Shown: piece after piece, positions 37,753 to 46,886 of the stretch
Layout: each line of letters starts with the position of its first letter
Numbering within the stretch: position 1 is the first letter of the stretch
Origin: Campylobacter sp. RM12651
Lineage (GTDB): Bacteria; Campylobacterota; Campylobacteria; Campylobacterales; Campylobacteraceae
Assembly: GCF_022369475.1 (NCBI RefSeq)
Contig: NZ_CP059600.1
Location: forward strand, 1,054,001 to 1,118,000
Length of the DNA: 64,000 nt
Direction of reading: 5' to 3'
Program-made: the position numbers and the translations under genes
Notes under the pieces: model-generated
What the model was told of the DNA's origin: nothing
Database searches by the model: none
The model's input: the letters and a program-made list of their open reading frames with translations, nothing else

Positions 37753-39047
37753 TTCTTAACCCCAATATTTATCACGTCAAAACCATATTTTTTAGCTTCA
37801 TTGAAATTTATTATATTTCTAGTATCATAGATTTTTTTAACCTTTATACAATCTTTAAGCTTTAAAAAATCAATATCCTTAAATTCATCCCATTCTGTCA
37901 AAATTACTAATAAATCACATTCATTGGCACATTCATAAATTGAATTTGTATAATTAACGTTATCATTTAAAATACCTTTAGCATTATTTATAGCCCTCGG
38001 ATCATAAACATTTATATTTTGATAATTTTTAATAAATTCTTTTATAATTTCAATCGCTGGACTTTGTCTACAATCATCAGTGCCATTTTTAAAAGCAAGT
38101 CCTAAAATACCTATTTTTGGATTATCAATATCTTTTAACATATCCTTAATGTTATTTGCAATTTTTTTAAATCTATCATTATTACCCTTAATGGTAGTTT
38201 CTATTAAAGATACTCCTACCCCAAGCTCCTTAGCCATTCCAAGCATTGCTAAAGTATCTTTAGGAAAACAACTCCCACCAAATCCAGGTCCAACGTTTAA
38301 AAATTTATTACCAATCCTACTATCAAGTCCAATTCCAAGTGCAACATCACCTATATTTGCCCCGCTTTTTTCACAAAAATCAGCTATTTCATTTATAAAA
38401 TGTATTTTCATTGCTAAAAAAGAATTAGAAGCATATTTTATAAGTTCAGCCGATTTTCTAGTTGTAATTAAAATTTTATCACTATCAATATGCGAATACA
38501 ATTCTTTTATTGCTTTACTTGCCTTATCAGAATTGCTTCCTATTATAACCCTATCTGGATTATAAAAATCTTCTAAAGCATACCCTTCTCTCAAAAATTC
38601 AGGTAAAGATACTACTTCAATATTAGGATTTATTTTGTGCACTATTTGTTCTATTTTATCTCCAGTACCAACCGGAACAGTTGATTTGGTTGCTAAAATA
38701 AAATATTTATTTTTATCTCTTAAATTTTTACAAATTTCATTTATCGCTTCAAATATATATTTTAAATCAGCTTTCTCACTATTATTTGATTGTGGAGTTC
38801 CAACAGCTAATATAACAATATCAGCTTCATTTATACAAGAATAGGATGTGGTGAAAGTGAGATTTTCATTAACTACTTCTAAAAATAATTGCTCAATATT
38901 ATTTTCATATATTGGCAAAATACCATTTTGTAAAGAATGAATTTTACTTTTATTAATATCTACACAAGTAACATTGTGGCCTAGTTTAGCAAACCCAATA
39001 CCGCTAGGTAATCCTACATAACCAGTTCCTATAATAGCTATATTCAA
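37749..39047 (-). CDS. ugd: UDP-glucose 6-dehydrogenase
   Basis: A 432-residue NAD-dependent dehydrogenase. The N-terminus MNIAIIGTGYVGLPSG binds NAD; the catalytic cysteine lies in GFGGSCFPKDT near residue 260, with KSTVPVGT and the LAFKNGTDDCRQSP hinge around it. It makes UDP-GlcA for the capsule (the C. jejuni counterpart is kfiD). The frame extends four codons to a TTG at 39059, but GGAG lies there. The TTG at 39047 has correct spacing and yields the standard N-terminus. It is the first gene of the minus-strand capsule operon, facing wecB. Confidence 0.9.
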   Translation of the reverse strand: MNIAIIGTGYVGLPSGIGFAKLGHNVTCVDINKSKIHSLQNGILPIYENNIEQLFLEVVNENLTFTTSYSCINEADIVILAVGTPQSNNSEKADLKYIFEAINEICKNLRDKNKYFILATKSTVPVGTGDKIEQIVHKINPNIEVVSLPEFLREGYALEDFYNPDRVIIGSNSDKASKAIKELYSHIDSDKILITTRKSAELIKYASNSFLAMKIHFINEIADFCEKSGANIGDVALGIGLDSRIGNKFLNVGPGFGGSCFPKDTLAMLGMAKELGVGVSLIETTIKGNNDRFKKIANNIKDMLKDIDNPKIGILGLAFKNGTDDCRQSPAIEIIKEFIKNYQNINVYDPRAINNAKGILNDNVNYTNSIYECANECDLLVILTEWDEFKDIDFLKLKDCIKVKKIYDTRNIINFNEAKKYGFDVINIGVKN

Positions 39048-39062
39048 CAAACTCTCCAATTT

Positions 39063-39101
39063 TGAAAAACTTTTATTTTCAATACAAAAATGTATTAAAA
39101 T
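39063..39101. repeat. Left arm of a perfect 39-bp inverted repeat
   Basis: Exact reverse complement of 39223-39261. Within it, 39081-39096 is a smaller dyad (AATACA / TGTATT with a 4-nt spacer) of operator type. It lies 15 bp before the ugd start and would be in the ugd leader or promoter. Confidence 0.9.
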
Positions 39102-39146
39102 ATCTATAGAATAATTGTTTATAAATATTTTAGTTTTTTGTATATT

Positions 39147-39155
39147 GGGGGGGGG
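39147..39155 (+). repeat. G9 tract inside the divergent ugd/wecB promoter region
   Basis: Nine G in the middle of the region between the inverted repeats, followed by TATTTTT and a perfect TATAAT. It lies where the -10/-35 spacer of a rightward promoter would be, so its length should set promoter strength. Confidence 0.85.
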
Positions 39156-39162
39156 TATTTTT

Positions 39163-39168
39163 TATAAT
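39163..39168 (+). promoter_or_regulatory. Candidate -10 box for wecB
   Basis: TATAAT, an exact consensus, 7 bp after the G9 tract. TTGTAT at 39138-39143 would be a -35-like element with a 19-bp spacer in the present tract length. Campylobacter promoters often lack a -35, so the -10 is the stronger evidence. A leftward -10-like TATAGA on the minus strand at 39103-39108 could serve ugd. Confidence 0.5.
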
Positions 39169-39222
39169 ATCTTATTAACTATTTTTAATAACTTTATGCT
39201 TTAATTTCAAATCATATTTTTA

Positions 39223-39261
39223 ATTTTAATACATTTTTGTATTGAAAATAAAAGTTTTTCA
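39223..39261. repeat. Right arm of the 39-bp inverted repeat
   Basis: Perfect inverted copy of 39063-39101, ending 19 bp before the wecB start. The inner dyad is at 39228-39243. The arms enclose 121 bp, including the G9 tract and the TATAAT box. Confidence 0.9.
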
Positions 39262-39280
39262 GATTCATGTAAGGTAAATT

Positions 39281-40417
39281 ATGAAAAATATATTAATTGT
39301 TTTTGGAACTAGACCTGAGGCTATAAAAATGGTTCCTTTAATTAAAAAATTGCAAAAAAATAGCATATTTAATGCCAAAGTTTGCGTTACAGCACAGCAT
39401 AGAGAAATGTTAGATCAAGTTTTAGATTTTTTCGAAATTCAACCTGACTTTGATTTAAATATAATGTCGCATAATCAAACTTTAACTACTATAACAAATA
39501 AAATTTTAAATGGATTGGATGAAATTTATAAAACTTATAAACCAGAAATAATATTAGTTCATGGAGATACAACAACAGCTATGGTGACTGCTATAAGTGC
39601 GTTTTATAATAAAATAAAAATAGCACATATTGAAGCAGGTCTTAGAACAAATAATATATACTCACCATATCCAGAAGAAGCTAATAGACAAATAATAAGT
39701 GTATTGGCAAATTATCATTTTTCACCGACAATTTTAACTAAACAAAATTTGATAAAAGAGAATAAAAATGAGAGTGAAATAATGGTGGTTGGAAATACGG
39801 TGATTGATACTTTATTGGACACTATTAGTATAATAAACAATAATGCTGACAAGAAAAATAAAATAATTCAAGAAATTTCACAAGAATATAATTTGAGCAA
39901 TAAGAAATTTATTTTAGTTACAGGTCACAGAAGAGAAAATTTTGGGCAAGGCTTTGTAAATATTTGTGAAGCGTTAAAAAAAATTGCATTATCACACCCG
40001 AATATTGATATAGTTTATCCTGTTCATTTAAATCCAAATGTACAAGAACCTGTAAATAAAATACTTAATAATCTTAAAAATGTATTTTTAATAAAACCTT
40101 TAAAATATGAAAATTTCGTATATTTAATGAGTAAATGTTATTTTATAATTACCGATTCTGGTGGTATTCAAGAAGAAGCCCCGACTTTTAATAAACCTGT
40201 CTTATTGCTACGTGAAAATACAGAAAGACCAGAGGCGTTAAATTCAGGCGGTGTTAAATTAGTGGGCTCCAATAAAGAATTAATAGTAAAAAGTACTAAC
40301 GAGCTTATCAACAATATTGACAATATATATAAGCATATGTCAAACATTGAAAATCCATATGGAGATGGTAAGGCAAGTGAAAAAATAATTGAATTTTTAA
40401 GGAGTAAATTAATATGA
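39281..40417 (+). CDS. wecB: UDP-N-acetylglucosamine 2-epimerase
   Basis: A 378-residue non-hydrolysing epimerase: FGTRPEAIKMVPL at the N-terminus, HGDTTTAM, HIEAGLRTN, the TGHRRENFG loop near residue 212 and TDSGGIQEEAP near 290. It converts UDP-GlcNAc to UDP-ManNAc, the substrate of the next gene. ATG preceded by AAGG. It overlaps wecC by ATGA, so the two are coupled. Confidence 0.95.
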   Translation: MKNILIVFGTRPEAIKMVPLIKKLQKNSIFNAKVCVTAQHREMLDQVLDFFEIQPDFDLNIMSHNQTLTTITNKILNGLDEIYKTYKPEIILVHGDTTTAMVTAISAFYNKIKIAHIEAGLRTNNIYSPYPEEANRQIISVLANYHFSPTILTKQNLIKENKNESEIMVVGNTVIDTLLDTISIINNNADKKNKIIQEISQEYNLSNKKFILVTGHRRENFGQGFVNICEALKKIALSHPNIDIVYPVHLNPNVQEPVNKILNNLKNVFLIKPLKYENFVYLMSKCYFIITDSGGIQEEAPTFNKPVLLLRENTERPEALNSGGVKLVGSNKELIVKSTNELINNIDNIYKHMSNIENPYGDGKASEKIIEFLRSKLI

Positions 40418-41625
40418 AAATTTGTGTTATAGGATTAGGCTATATAGGGCTACCAACAGCAGCAATGTTTGCAAAAAATACTAATAATTTTATACTAGGT
40501 ATTGATATAAATAAAAATGTAGTAGATACTATCAATAAAGGTAAAATTCATATAGTAGAGCCTGGTCTAGAAGAAATTGTTAAAGAAGTAATATTAAATA
40601 ATAAACTAAAAGCTAGTATGGAAATAGAAGAAGCTGATGTTTTTATTATTTGTGTTCCAACACCATTTGACAATGAACAACTTAAACCAATTACAGACTA
40701 TATCAAGAGTGCAGTTAGTGAAATAGCAAAAGTTATTAAAAAAAATGACTTAGTCATTTTAGAATCAACATCTCCAATAGGCACAACAGAAAAAATTTCC
40801 AAATGGATTCAAGAACTAAGACCCGATTTAGTGTGCCCACACACTAATGAAAATTCTGATGTTTACATAGCTCATTGTCCTGAAAGAGTAATACCAGGAT
40901 ATGTTTTAAAAGAAATTATAAACAATGATAGGATAATAGGTGGACTAACAAATAAATCTACCGACAAAACAATAGAGCTGTACAAACAGTTAGTAAAAGG
41001 TGAATGTATACCTACAAATGCCAAAACTGCTGAGATGTCAAAATTAGTAGAAAATGCTTCAAGAGATGTTCAAATTGCATTTGCCAATGAACTTTCTATG
41101 ATATGTGACGACTTTGGAATTAATATATGGGAATTGATTTCTTTAGCCAATAAACACCCTAGAGTAAATATCTTAAACCCAGGTTGTGGTGTTGGAGGAC
41201 ATTGCATAGCAGTTGATCCTTGGTTTATAGTAAATGCTGCACCATTAAAAAGCAAACTTATAAAAACTGCAAGGGATATAAACAATTATAAAACAGACTA
41301 TGTTATAGAGCAAATTATTCAACAAGCTAATAAGTTAAATACTAAACAAATCACTTGCTTAGGGCTAGCTTTTAAGCCTGATATTGATGATTTAAGAGAA
41401 AGTCCAGCTGTAAAAATAGTTGAAAAATTATTTAGTCTAGGTTATGAATTAAAAGCTGTTGAACCTAATATTGAAAAACTACCAGAAAAATTGCAAGATA
41501 AATGCCAATTGATAAAGATTGATGAATTAGATGACACTTTTAAGGTTATTTTAGTAGCCCATAAAGAGTTTAGATTAATAAAAAATAAACTAAAAAGCAA
41601 CTGCTTAAGTTATTGTAGTATTTGA
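40414..41625 (+). CDS. wecC: UDP-N-acetyl-D-mannosamine dehydrogenase
   Basis: A 403-residue NAD-dependent dehydrogenase of the UDP-sugar class: VIGLGYIGLPTAAMFA at the N-terminus, CVPTPF, ESTSPIGTTEKI, the catalytic cysteine in NPGCGVGGHCIAVDPW near residue 265, and LAFKPDIDDLRESPA. It oxidises UDP-ManNAc to UDP-ManNAcA. That distinguishes it from ugd across the promoter, whose substrate is UDP-Glc. With wecB this predicts N-acetylmannosaminuronic acid in the capsule. Confidence 0.92.
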   Translation: MKICVIGLGYIGLPTAAMFAKNTNNFILGIDINKNVVDTINKGKIHIVEPGLEEIVKEVILNNKLKASMEIEEADVFIICVPTPFDNEQLKPITDYIKSAVSEIAKVIKKNDLVILESTSPIGTTEKISKWIQELRPDLVCPHTNENSDVYIAHCPERVIPGYVLKEIINNDRIIGGLTNKSTDKTIELYKQLVKGECIPTNAKTAEMSKLVENASRDVQIAFANELSMICDDFGINIWELISLANKHPRVNILNPGCGVGGHCIAVDPWFIVNAAPLKSKLIKTARDINNYKTDYVIEQIIQQANKLNTKQITCLGLAFKPDIDDLRESPAVKIVEKLFSLGYELKAVEPNIEKLPEKLQDKCQLIKIDELDDTFKVILVAHKEFRLIKNKLKSNCLSYCSI

Positions 41626-41634
41626 GGTATTTTA

Positions 41635-44487
41635 ATGAATAGTAAGTATTTAGAACATAAAAATAAAAAACTTGAAAAAGAATACCAAGTGCTATCTGAA
41701 AAAGTAGATTTACTGGAGTTTGAAATAATTAATCTGCAAGACAAACTTAAAAAAATACAATCTAATGAAGTATTAGACTATCAAAGTTTAATCGAGTTAA
41801 TATCAAAAAACAAGCTATGTAGGTATGGACTCTATATTGAAACAAACAAACACAAACGTGTCAATAAAATCATAGAATATATTTTAAACTTAAGAATAGT
41901 TAGAATATATTTCAAAAAATACATTCCGAGCTTTTACGAGTCTTTATATGTATTAAATAATAAAAACAAAAAAATAAGTAATTTTAATAATAAGTCAATA
42001 ATTAAAAATATAAATAATGATTGGGTAAATAAATATGAAAAAACTATCGAACGTATATTAGATAGTAACGGTTGTAAATATTATAGTAAATTTGATATAA
42101 AAATTGGAATTATATGTGATGAAATATATTTTAATTCTATTGAAAATATAGCTAATTTCACATATTTAACACCAACAAATTGGAAAAATCAATTAAGTAA
42201 TATTGATGCTTTTATGATTGTATCTACTTGGCGCGGACTAAATGAAGAATGGTTAGGATTAGCAAATAAAACAAGCATAAACAAAATTATAGTACTCGAA
42301 ATTTTAGATTACTGCAAGAACAATAATATAAAAAGTATATTTTATTCTAAAGAAGACCCACCAAGCTATGAGCAATTTTTAGACTATGCTAAAAAATGTG
42401 ATTACATTTTAACATCAGATAATGGTAGTGTTGAAAATTATAAAAAAGACTGTAAAAATAATGAAGTATATACTATGAGCTTTTGTATCAATCCAACTCT
42501 ACATAATCCAATTGGATTAAATGTAATTACTAATAAAGAAAAAGTAGTATTATTTTCTGGTTCGTGGGTAAAAAAATTTTCACAAAGATGCGAGGATTTG
42601 ACCATACTGTTTGATGGCATCATTAATAGCGACTATAAATTAAAAATTATAGATAGAAATTACCCAAAATTTCAACAATACAGTTATCCAGATAAGTATA
42701 TTCAATATTTATCACCTAGTGTTGATGTTAAAAAACTATATAAACTACATAAGTTATTTGATTATGCAATAAATGTTAATTCTGTAAAATACTCTGAAAC
42801 AATGTTTGCTAATAGAGTTATAGAATTGCAAGCATGTGGAATTTTGCTATTTTCTAACTATAACACTGCTATTAGCAATATCGTTCCAACAACAATAATA
42901 AATGAAGATTCGCAAGAATTAGTTGCATATATAAACAACCAGAATAACGATTATCTATACGAAAGAAAAATTAATAATATACGGTATATTATCGATAACT
43001 TTACTTCATTTGAACTATATAATAGTTTATTTCAATTGATAAAAAAACAAAAACAACAGAATGCAAGATCTATATTGGTAATTTTAAATACAAAAAACGA
43101 TAGAGTACTAAGAATGTTTCACTGCCAAGATTATCAAAATAAAACATTTATAGAACATAATAAACTTACCGCAGAAATCACAAATCAATATGATATAATA
43201 ACTTGGTTTAACGAAAAATCTACTTATGATGAATTTTATTTAACAGATATGATAAATGGCTTTAAGTACACAAATGCTAGTTTTATCACAAAAAATACAT
43301 TCTATGATGCAGACAAACTAATACAAAACAATGAACATAACTATACAAATTTTTTTATCTGTAAAACACATACTATTTTCTGGACAAAAGACTTTCAATA
43401 TAGTGAGCTGATAGAATTACAAGAAAATACTAAATATACATATAAAAATGGGTATAGCATAGATAGGTTTAATTATAACAAACAAATAGCGGAAAAGAAG
43501 CTGCATGATACCCAATACTTAATTTCTATCATAATACCAATTTATAACACTGGACATTATTTATTACATAGATTATTACCAACTCTTATAAATTTACCGT
43601 TATTTAAGCAACTAGAAATAATATTAGTAGATGATGGTTCTGATACTCAAACAAAAAATATATTATCATATATTAACAAAAAATTTTTAAATGTGAAGCT
43701 TTATAATTTTAGCACATCTAGCGGCTCTGCATCAAAACCAAGAAACAAAGGTATTGAAATAGCTACTTCAAAATATATTGCTTTTTTAGATCCGGATGAT
43801 GATATTTTAATCGATGGTTATTCTAAATTAATTCAACAAGCTATTGATGGCGATTATGATTTATGTATAGGTAATTTGTTAAAATATCAAAATAATAAGA
43901 AAATAAAATTTAATAATTATTTAATATTGCAAAATAAAATAGGAGATAACATACTAGAAAATGTTAACTTTCATGCTCCAAACTTGCAAACAATGATTAT
44001 CAAAAAATCTTTGCTTAAAAACAACAATTTAATAAACATAGAAGGCGCTGTAGGTGAAGATACTTTACTATCATGGCAATTAATATATACAGCAAAAAAT
44101 ATTAAACTTATCAACACAACAGTTTATGTGTATTATGGTTATCTAACAGATTCCATAACAAATAATATAAAAAAAGATTATTTTGATAAATTACTACGTT
44201 TACAAAAACACAAAATTAAATGGTTAAAAAGCACCAATAATCTAGAAAAATTTATGCAATTAAAATATAATCAATATACGGAAAATTGGGTTTTCGATAG
44301 AATTTTAAGAGTCAAAGAAGAGGATTTGAATGCTTCTATCAGACTTGTATATGAATATTTAATGATTTATAATGAGTTTTATAATAAAAATAGTATTTTA
44401 ATAAATAAATTTATTCAACTATATAACAAAAAAGCACTAGCAATTGAAATTATAAATTATATAAAAGAAAAAAAAGGAAAACAATGA
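41635..44487 (+). CDS. Bifunctional glycosyltransferase: CgeB/GT4-like plus GT2
   Basis: A 950-residue protein. A coiled coil (about 5-45) is followed by a GT-B-like domain (about 145-470) of the CgeB/YkvP type: IFYSKEDPPSYEQF, YILTSDNGSVENYK, VVLFSGSWVKKFSQRCED and FANRVIELQACGILL. A GT2 domain follows (about 635-860) with ISIIIPIYNTGHYLLHRLL, LVDDGSDTQ and the metal motif FLDPDDDILIDG, then a helical tail. Such fusions add two sugars in sequence. SD GAGGT before the ATG. It overlaps the next gene by ATGA. Donor sugars cannot be told from sequence; UDP-ManNAcA and UDP-GlcA are available from neighbours. Confidence 0.78.
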   Translation: MNSKYLEHKNKKLEKEYQVLSEKVDLLEFEIINLQDKLKKIQSNEVLDYQSLIELISKNKLCRYGLYIETNKHKRVNKIIEYILNLRIVRIYFKKYIPSFYESLYVLNNKNKKISNFNNKSIIKNINNDWVNKYEKTIERILDSNGCKYYSKFDIKIGIICDEIYFNSIENIANFTYLTPTNWKNQLSNIDAFMIVSTWRGLNEEWLGLANKTSINKIIVLEILDYCKNNNIKSIFYSKEDPPSYEQFLDYAKKCDYILTSDNGSVENYKKDCKNNEVYTMSFCINPTLHNPIGLNVITNKEKVVLFSGSWVKKFSQRCEDLTILFDGIINSDYKLKIIDRNYPKFQQYSYPDKYIQYLSPSVDVKKLYKLHKLFDYAINVNSVKYSETMFANRVIELQACGILLFSNYNTAISNIVPTTIINEDSQELVAYINNQNNDYLYERKINNIRYIIDNFTSFELYNSLFQLIKKQKQQNARSILVILNTKNDRVLRMFHCQDYQNKTFIEHNKLTAEITNQYDIITWFNEKSTYDEFYLTDMINGFKYTNASFITKNTFYDADKLIQNNEHNYTNFFICKTHTIFWTKDFQYSELIELQENTKYTYKNGYSIDRFNYNKQIAEKKLHDTQYLISIIIPIYNTGHYLLHRLLPTLINLPLFKQLEIILVDDGSDTQTKNILSYINKKFLNVKLYNFSTSSGSASKPRNKGIEIATSKYIAFLDPDDDILIDGYSKLIQQAIDGDYDLCIGNLLKYQNNKKIKFNNYLILQNKIGDNILENVNFHAPNLQTMIIKKSLLKNNNLINIEGAVGEDTLLSWQLIYTAKNIKLINTTVYVYYGYLTDSITNNIKKDYFDKLLRLQKHKIKWLKSTNNLEKFMQLKYNQYTENWVFDRILRVKEEDLNASIRLVYEYLMIYNEFYNKNSILINKFIQLYNKKALAIEIINYIKEKKGKQ

Positions 44488-45197
44488 AATTTAATTTTAT
44501 TATGCCTATCATTTATAACAAAGACTTTAATCAACAAATAAAAAATGCATTAAATTGCACATATTACAGTGTAATGCAATCAGCTAATTTTGTTGACTAT
44601 AATATCGATGTTAATTTCATTGTAGTAGGAACAGATGAAAAATTAATAAGTCAAGATAATATTTTTTATATTAATGCAAATAGCAATATAGAAAAACCAG
44701 TTTTAGATAGAGAAAATAAAAGATTAATTGGTTTAAAATACGTATTAAAAAACAATCATAATAGTTGGAATATGTATTTAGAGGCTGGTGATTTAATATC
44801 AGAAAACTTCTTTATATTAATATGTGAATATATAAAAAACAATATAAATAGTAAAGCTTTTATATTTAAAAGTGGATATATTAAAACTGAACAAGAAGTG
44901 TTATTTGTTAAAGGAAACAATAAAAAATTTTATAAGAATTTCCAATCTTCTATTATTTTTCACGTAAATAGTTTAGATACCATATTTTATCAATTGAATT
45001 CTCTAATAAAATCAGTAGAGTTTTTAGTCAATAACAATATTAATTTTATCTTTATAGATGAACCAATAGTATGCTCATTAATCGATAGTAAAGTTTCTTA
45101 TAATTATTTTTTTTATAATGAAACAACAATAAACAATATAACAAAAGTATTTCAAACCAAAGAGTCTATAAAATCTAATTTTAGATTATATTTCTAA
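44484..45197 (+). CDS. Capsule-locus protein, distant GT-A-like
   Basis: A 237-residue protein I do not recognise. The start (FNFIMPIIYNKDFNQQIKNAL) and the middle (NSWNMYLEAGDLISENFF) have the shape of a GT2 domain, with EAGD where the DXD motif would be and a late YYSV-like strand. If so it is short and lacks most of the acceptor half. It follows the bifunctional glycosyltransferase by ATGA with SD AAAGGAAA, so it belongs to the same operon. It could be a degenerate transferase or a partner subunit. Confidence 0.55.
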   Translation: MKFNFIMPIIYNKDFNQQIKNALNCTYYSVMQSANFVDYNIDVNFIVVGTDEKLISQDNIFYINANSNIEKPVLDRENKRLIGLKYVLKNNHNSWNMYLEAGDLISENFFILICEYIKNNINSKAFIFKSGYIKTEQEVLFVKGNNKKFYKNFQSSIIFHVNSLDTIFYQLNSLIKSVEFLVNNNINFIFIDEPIVCSLIDSKVSYNYFFYNETTINNITKVFQTKESIKSNFRLYF

Positions 45198-45218
45198 ATA
45201 AATTAAATGGAGTGTTTT

Positions 45219-46445
45219 ATGAACTATACATTAATTCAAGCGATTAATAATTCTGAAAATGAAGTAATTTCTTATCTAAATAATCTAAAAGAATTAGATA
45301 TTTTATATAAAGAAATTTTATTTTTAAGAAGTAATATTTATACTAATCCTAATATTTATTATAAATTTAAAAAAATAATTATGAATAACATAGTTATTAT
45401 TAATCCAAAATATAAGGAATTTTTTAATTTATATTTTTTAATTTCAAATATTAACATAGAAAATATTGAGTATATAAGAATTGAATTAGGAAATCGTTTT
45501 TTACATCTGTTACTTTTATCCGAACTTGGCAAAAATCATGAACTAATACAAAAATATATCACAAAATATTTAATAAATTTTGATGAAAAATTGATATATT
45601 TATTTAGACAATATTTATGCTCTAAAAATATTTCTTTCTCTGAAATAGACTCAATTTTACAAAATAAAAATAAAAAAGGCAACCTAAGCATTGCTTTAAT
45701 GGTAAGTGGGCAAATAAGAGGGATTGAACTTGCTGTTCAATCTTGGATAAAAAAATTAGGTCTAGAAGATAACAATATGGAAATAGATGTTTACATATCT
45801 ACTTGGGATATTAGTTATAGACCTAATAGTATTGATTTTTCTAGAATCGGTAACCAAACAATTATAAACAATTTAAATTTAGAGTTAAGTAAATTTATTA
45901 ATGATAAAGAAAAATTACATTATCTTAAACAATACCTACCGCCATTGCGTATTACAAAAAGCTATCTATACAAAGTATTCTCAAAAATTGAAAATATTAA
46001 TAATATTTATATAGATATTGAAGATGAGAAACTTTTTTCAAATTTTACAAATTCTATGAAAATGTATTATAAAATCAATAGATGTTTTAATCAAATAAGT
46101 AAACAATATGATTTATACTTAAGAATAAGGCCTGATTTATACATAGAAAATACTAAAATAGACTTATTTGATATCTATGAAGATATATTGAATATGCCTA
46201 AAATTTATACTTGCTATCCATATGTATATGAATACTATGGTTTTGGAGTTGATGATAAATTAGCTATATCAAATTACACACTAATGAATACATACTGCAA
46301 TTGTTGGAATTTATCAAAAAATAAACATAGTCTTATTGGTCACAGAGATTTAGCTGAAAAATTATTTGAAAATAAAATACAAGTTAAAGCAATTTCTGAA
46401 ATTAAAACAATATTTGTAAATTACAATTTATTAAACAAGGATTAA
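45219..46445 (+). CDS. Capsule-locus protein of unknown function, putative transferase
   Basis: A 408-residue protein. The N-terminal 150 residues are helical with no motif. From about 158 there is an alpha/beta domain: LSIALMVSGQIRGIELAVQS, DVYISTWDISYR, YDLYLRIRPDLYIE and YGFGVDDKLAISNY. The SGQIRG ... ISTWD ... R.RPD.Y order is one I associate with putative polysaccharide glycosyltransferases without a defined family. An upstream ATG at 45207 forms part of the SD (TGGAG), so the ATG at 45219 is the start. Confidence 0.55.
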   Translation: MNYTLIQAINNSENEVISYLNNLKELDILYKEILFLRSNIYTNPNIYYKFKKIIMNNIVIINPKYKEFFNLYFLISNINIENIEYIRIELGNRFLHLLLLSELGKNHELIQKYITKYLINFDEKLIYLFRQYLCSKNISFSEIDSILQNKNKKGNLSIALMVSGQIRGIELAVQSWIKKLGLEDNNMEIDVYISTWDISYRPNSIDFSRIGNQTIINNLNLELSKFINDKEKLHYLKQYLPPLRITKSYLYKVFSKIENINNIYIDIEDEKLFSNFTNSMKMYYKINRCFNQISKQYDLYLRIRPDLYIENTKIDLFDIYEDILNMPKIYTCYPYVYEYYGFGVDDKLAISNYTLMNTYCNCWNLSKNKHSLIGHRDLAEKLFENKIQVKAISEIKTIFVNYNLLNKD

Positions 46446-46448
46446 GCT

Positions 46449-46886
46449 GTGAAAACCTTAATAATAGATTTAGATGGAACCATAACAGTTGACACAGATT
46501 GTGAGTATGATGATAAACCAGTCAATCAAGAAGTAGTTAAAAGACTAATGGAATATAAAAAAATGGGATTTAAATTAGTTATCAACACAAGTAGAAATAT
46601 GAAAACTTATAAAGGAAATATAGGCAAGATAAATATTAACACTTTACCTAAAATAATAGAGTGGTTAAATAAACACAATGTCCCATATGATGAAATAATT
46701 ATTGGAAAACCTTGGTGCGGAGAAGATGGATTTTATATAGATGATAAAGCTATTAGACCTAGTGAATTTATATCTAAAAGTTATGACGAAATAAAAGAAT
46801 TGCTAAATAAAGAAGCTTTGCATCAAAAATCAAATAATTCAAGCGACCATAAAGTTACAAACATTAGTGGGGGGGGGTATAAATGA
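46449..46886 (+). CDS. HAD-family capsule phosphatase with a G9 tract at its 3' end
   Basis: A 145-residue HAD hydrolase. The nucleophile motif IDLDGTITVD is at residues 5-14, NTSRNMKTYKGN is motif II with the conserved tail seen in capsule HAD proteins, then GKPWCGEDGFYIDDKAIRP holds motifs III and IV. Such enzymes dephosphorylate a small sugar or alcohol phosphate. GTG start after AAGGA. The last codons contain the G9 tract (GGG at 140-142 of the tail SGGGYK), and the TGA overlaps the next ATG. Its substrate should be tied to the two following nucleotidyltransferases. Confidence 0.75.
   Translation: MKTLIIDLDGTITVDTDCEYDDKPVNQEVVKRLMEYKKMGFKLVINTSRNMKTYKGNIGKININTLPKIIEWLNKHNVPYDEIIIGKPWCGEDGFYIDDKAIRPSEFISKSYDEIKELLNKEALHQKSNNSSDHKVTNISGGGYK
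46869..46877 (+). repeat. G9 tract at the HAD/kinase junction
   Basis: Nine G, preceded by AGT and followed by TATAAATGA. As read, the HAD frame ends in TGA overlapping the next start. With 10 G it ends in TAA just before the ATG; with 8 G it runs about 20 codons into the next gene. It therefore tunes the tail and the translational coupling rather than cutting the enzyme. Confidence 0.85.

Noticed and set aside
38080-38565. A 161-codon frame opposite ugd
   Set aside because: Antisense to a conserved NAD-dependent dehydrogenase; no start signal, low-complexity composition.
39063-39261. The inverted repeat as a simple Rho-independent terminator
   Set aside because: The arms are 121 bp apart, lie at the 5' ends of two divergent genes and lack a following U-run; a terminator is not expected there.
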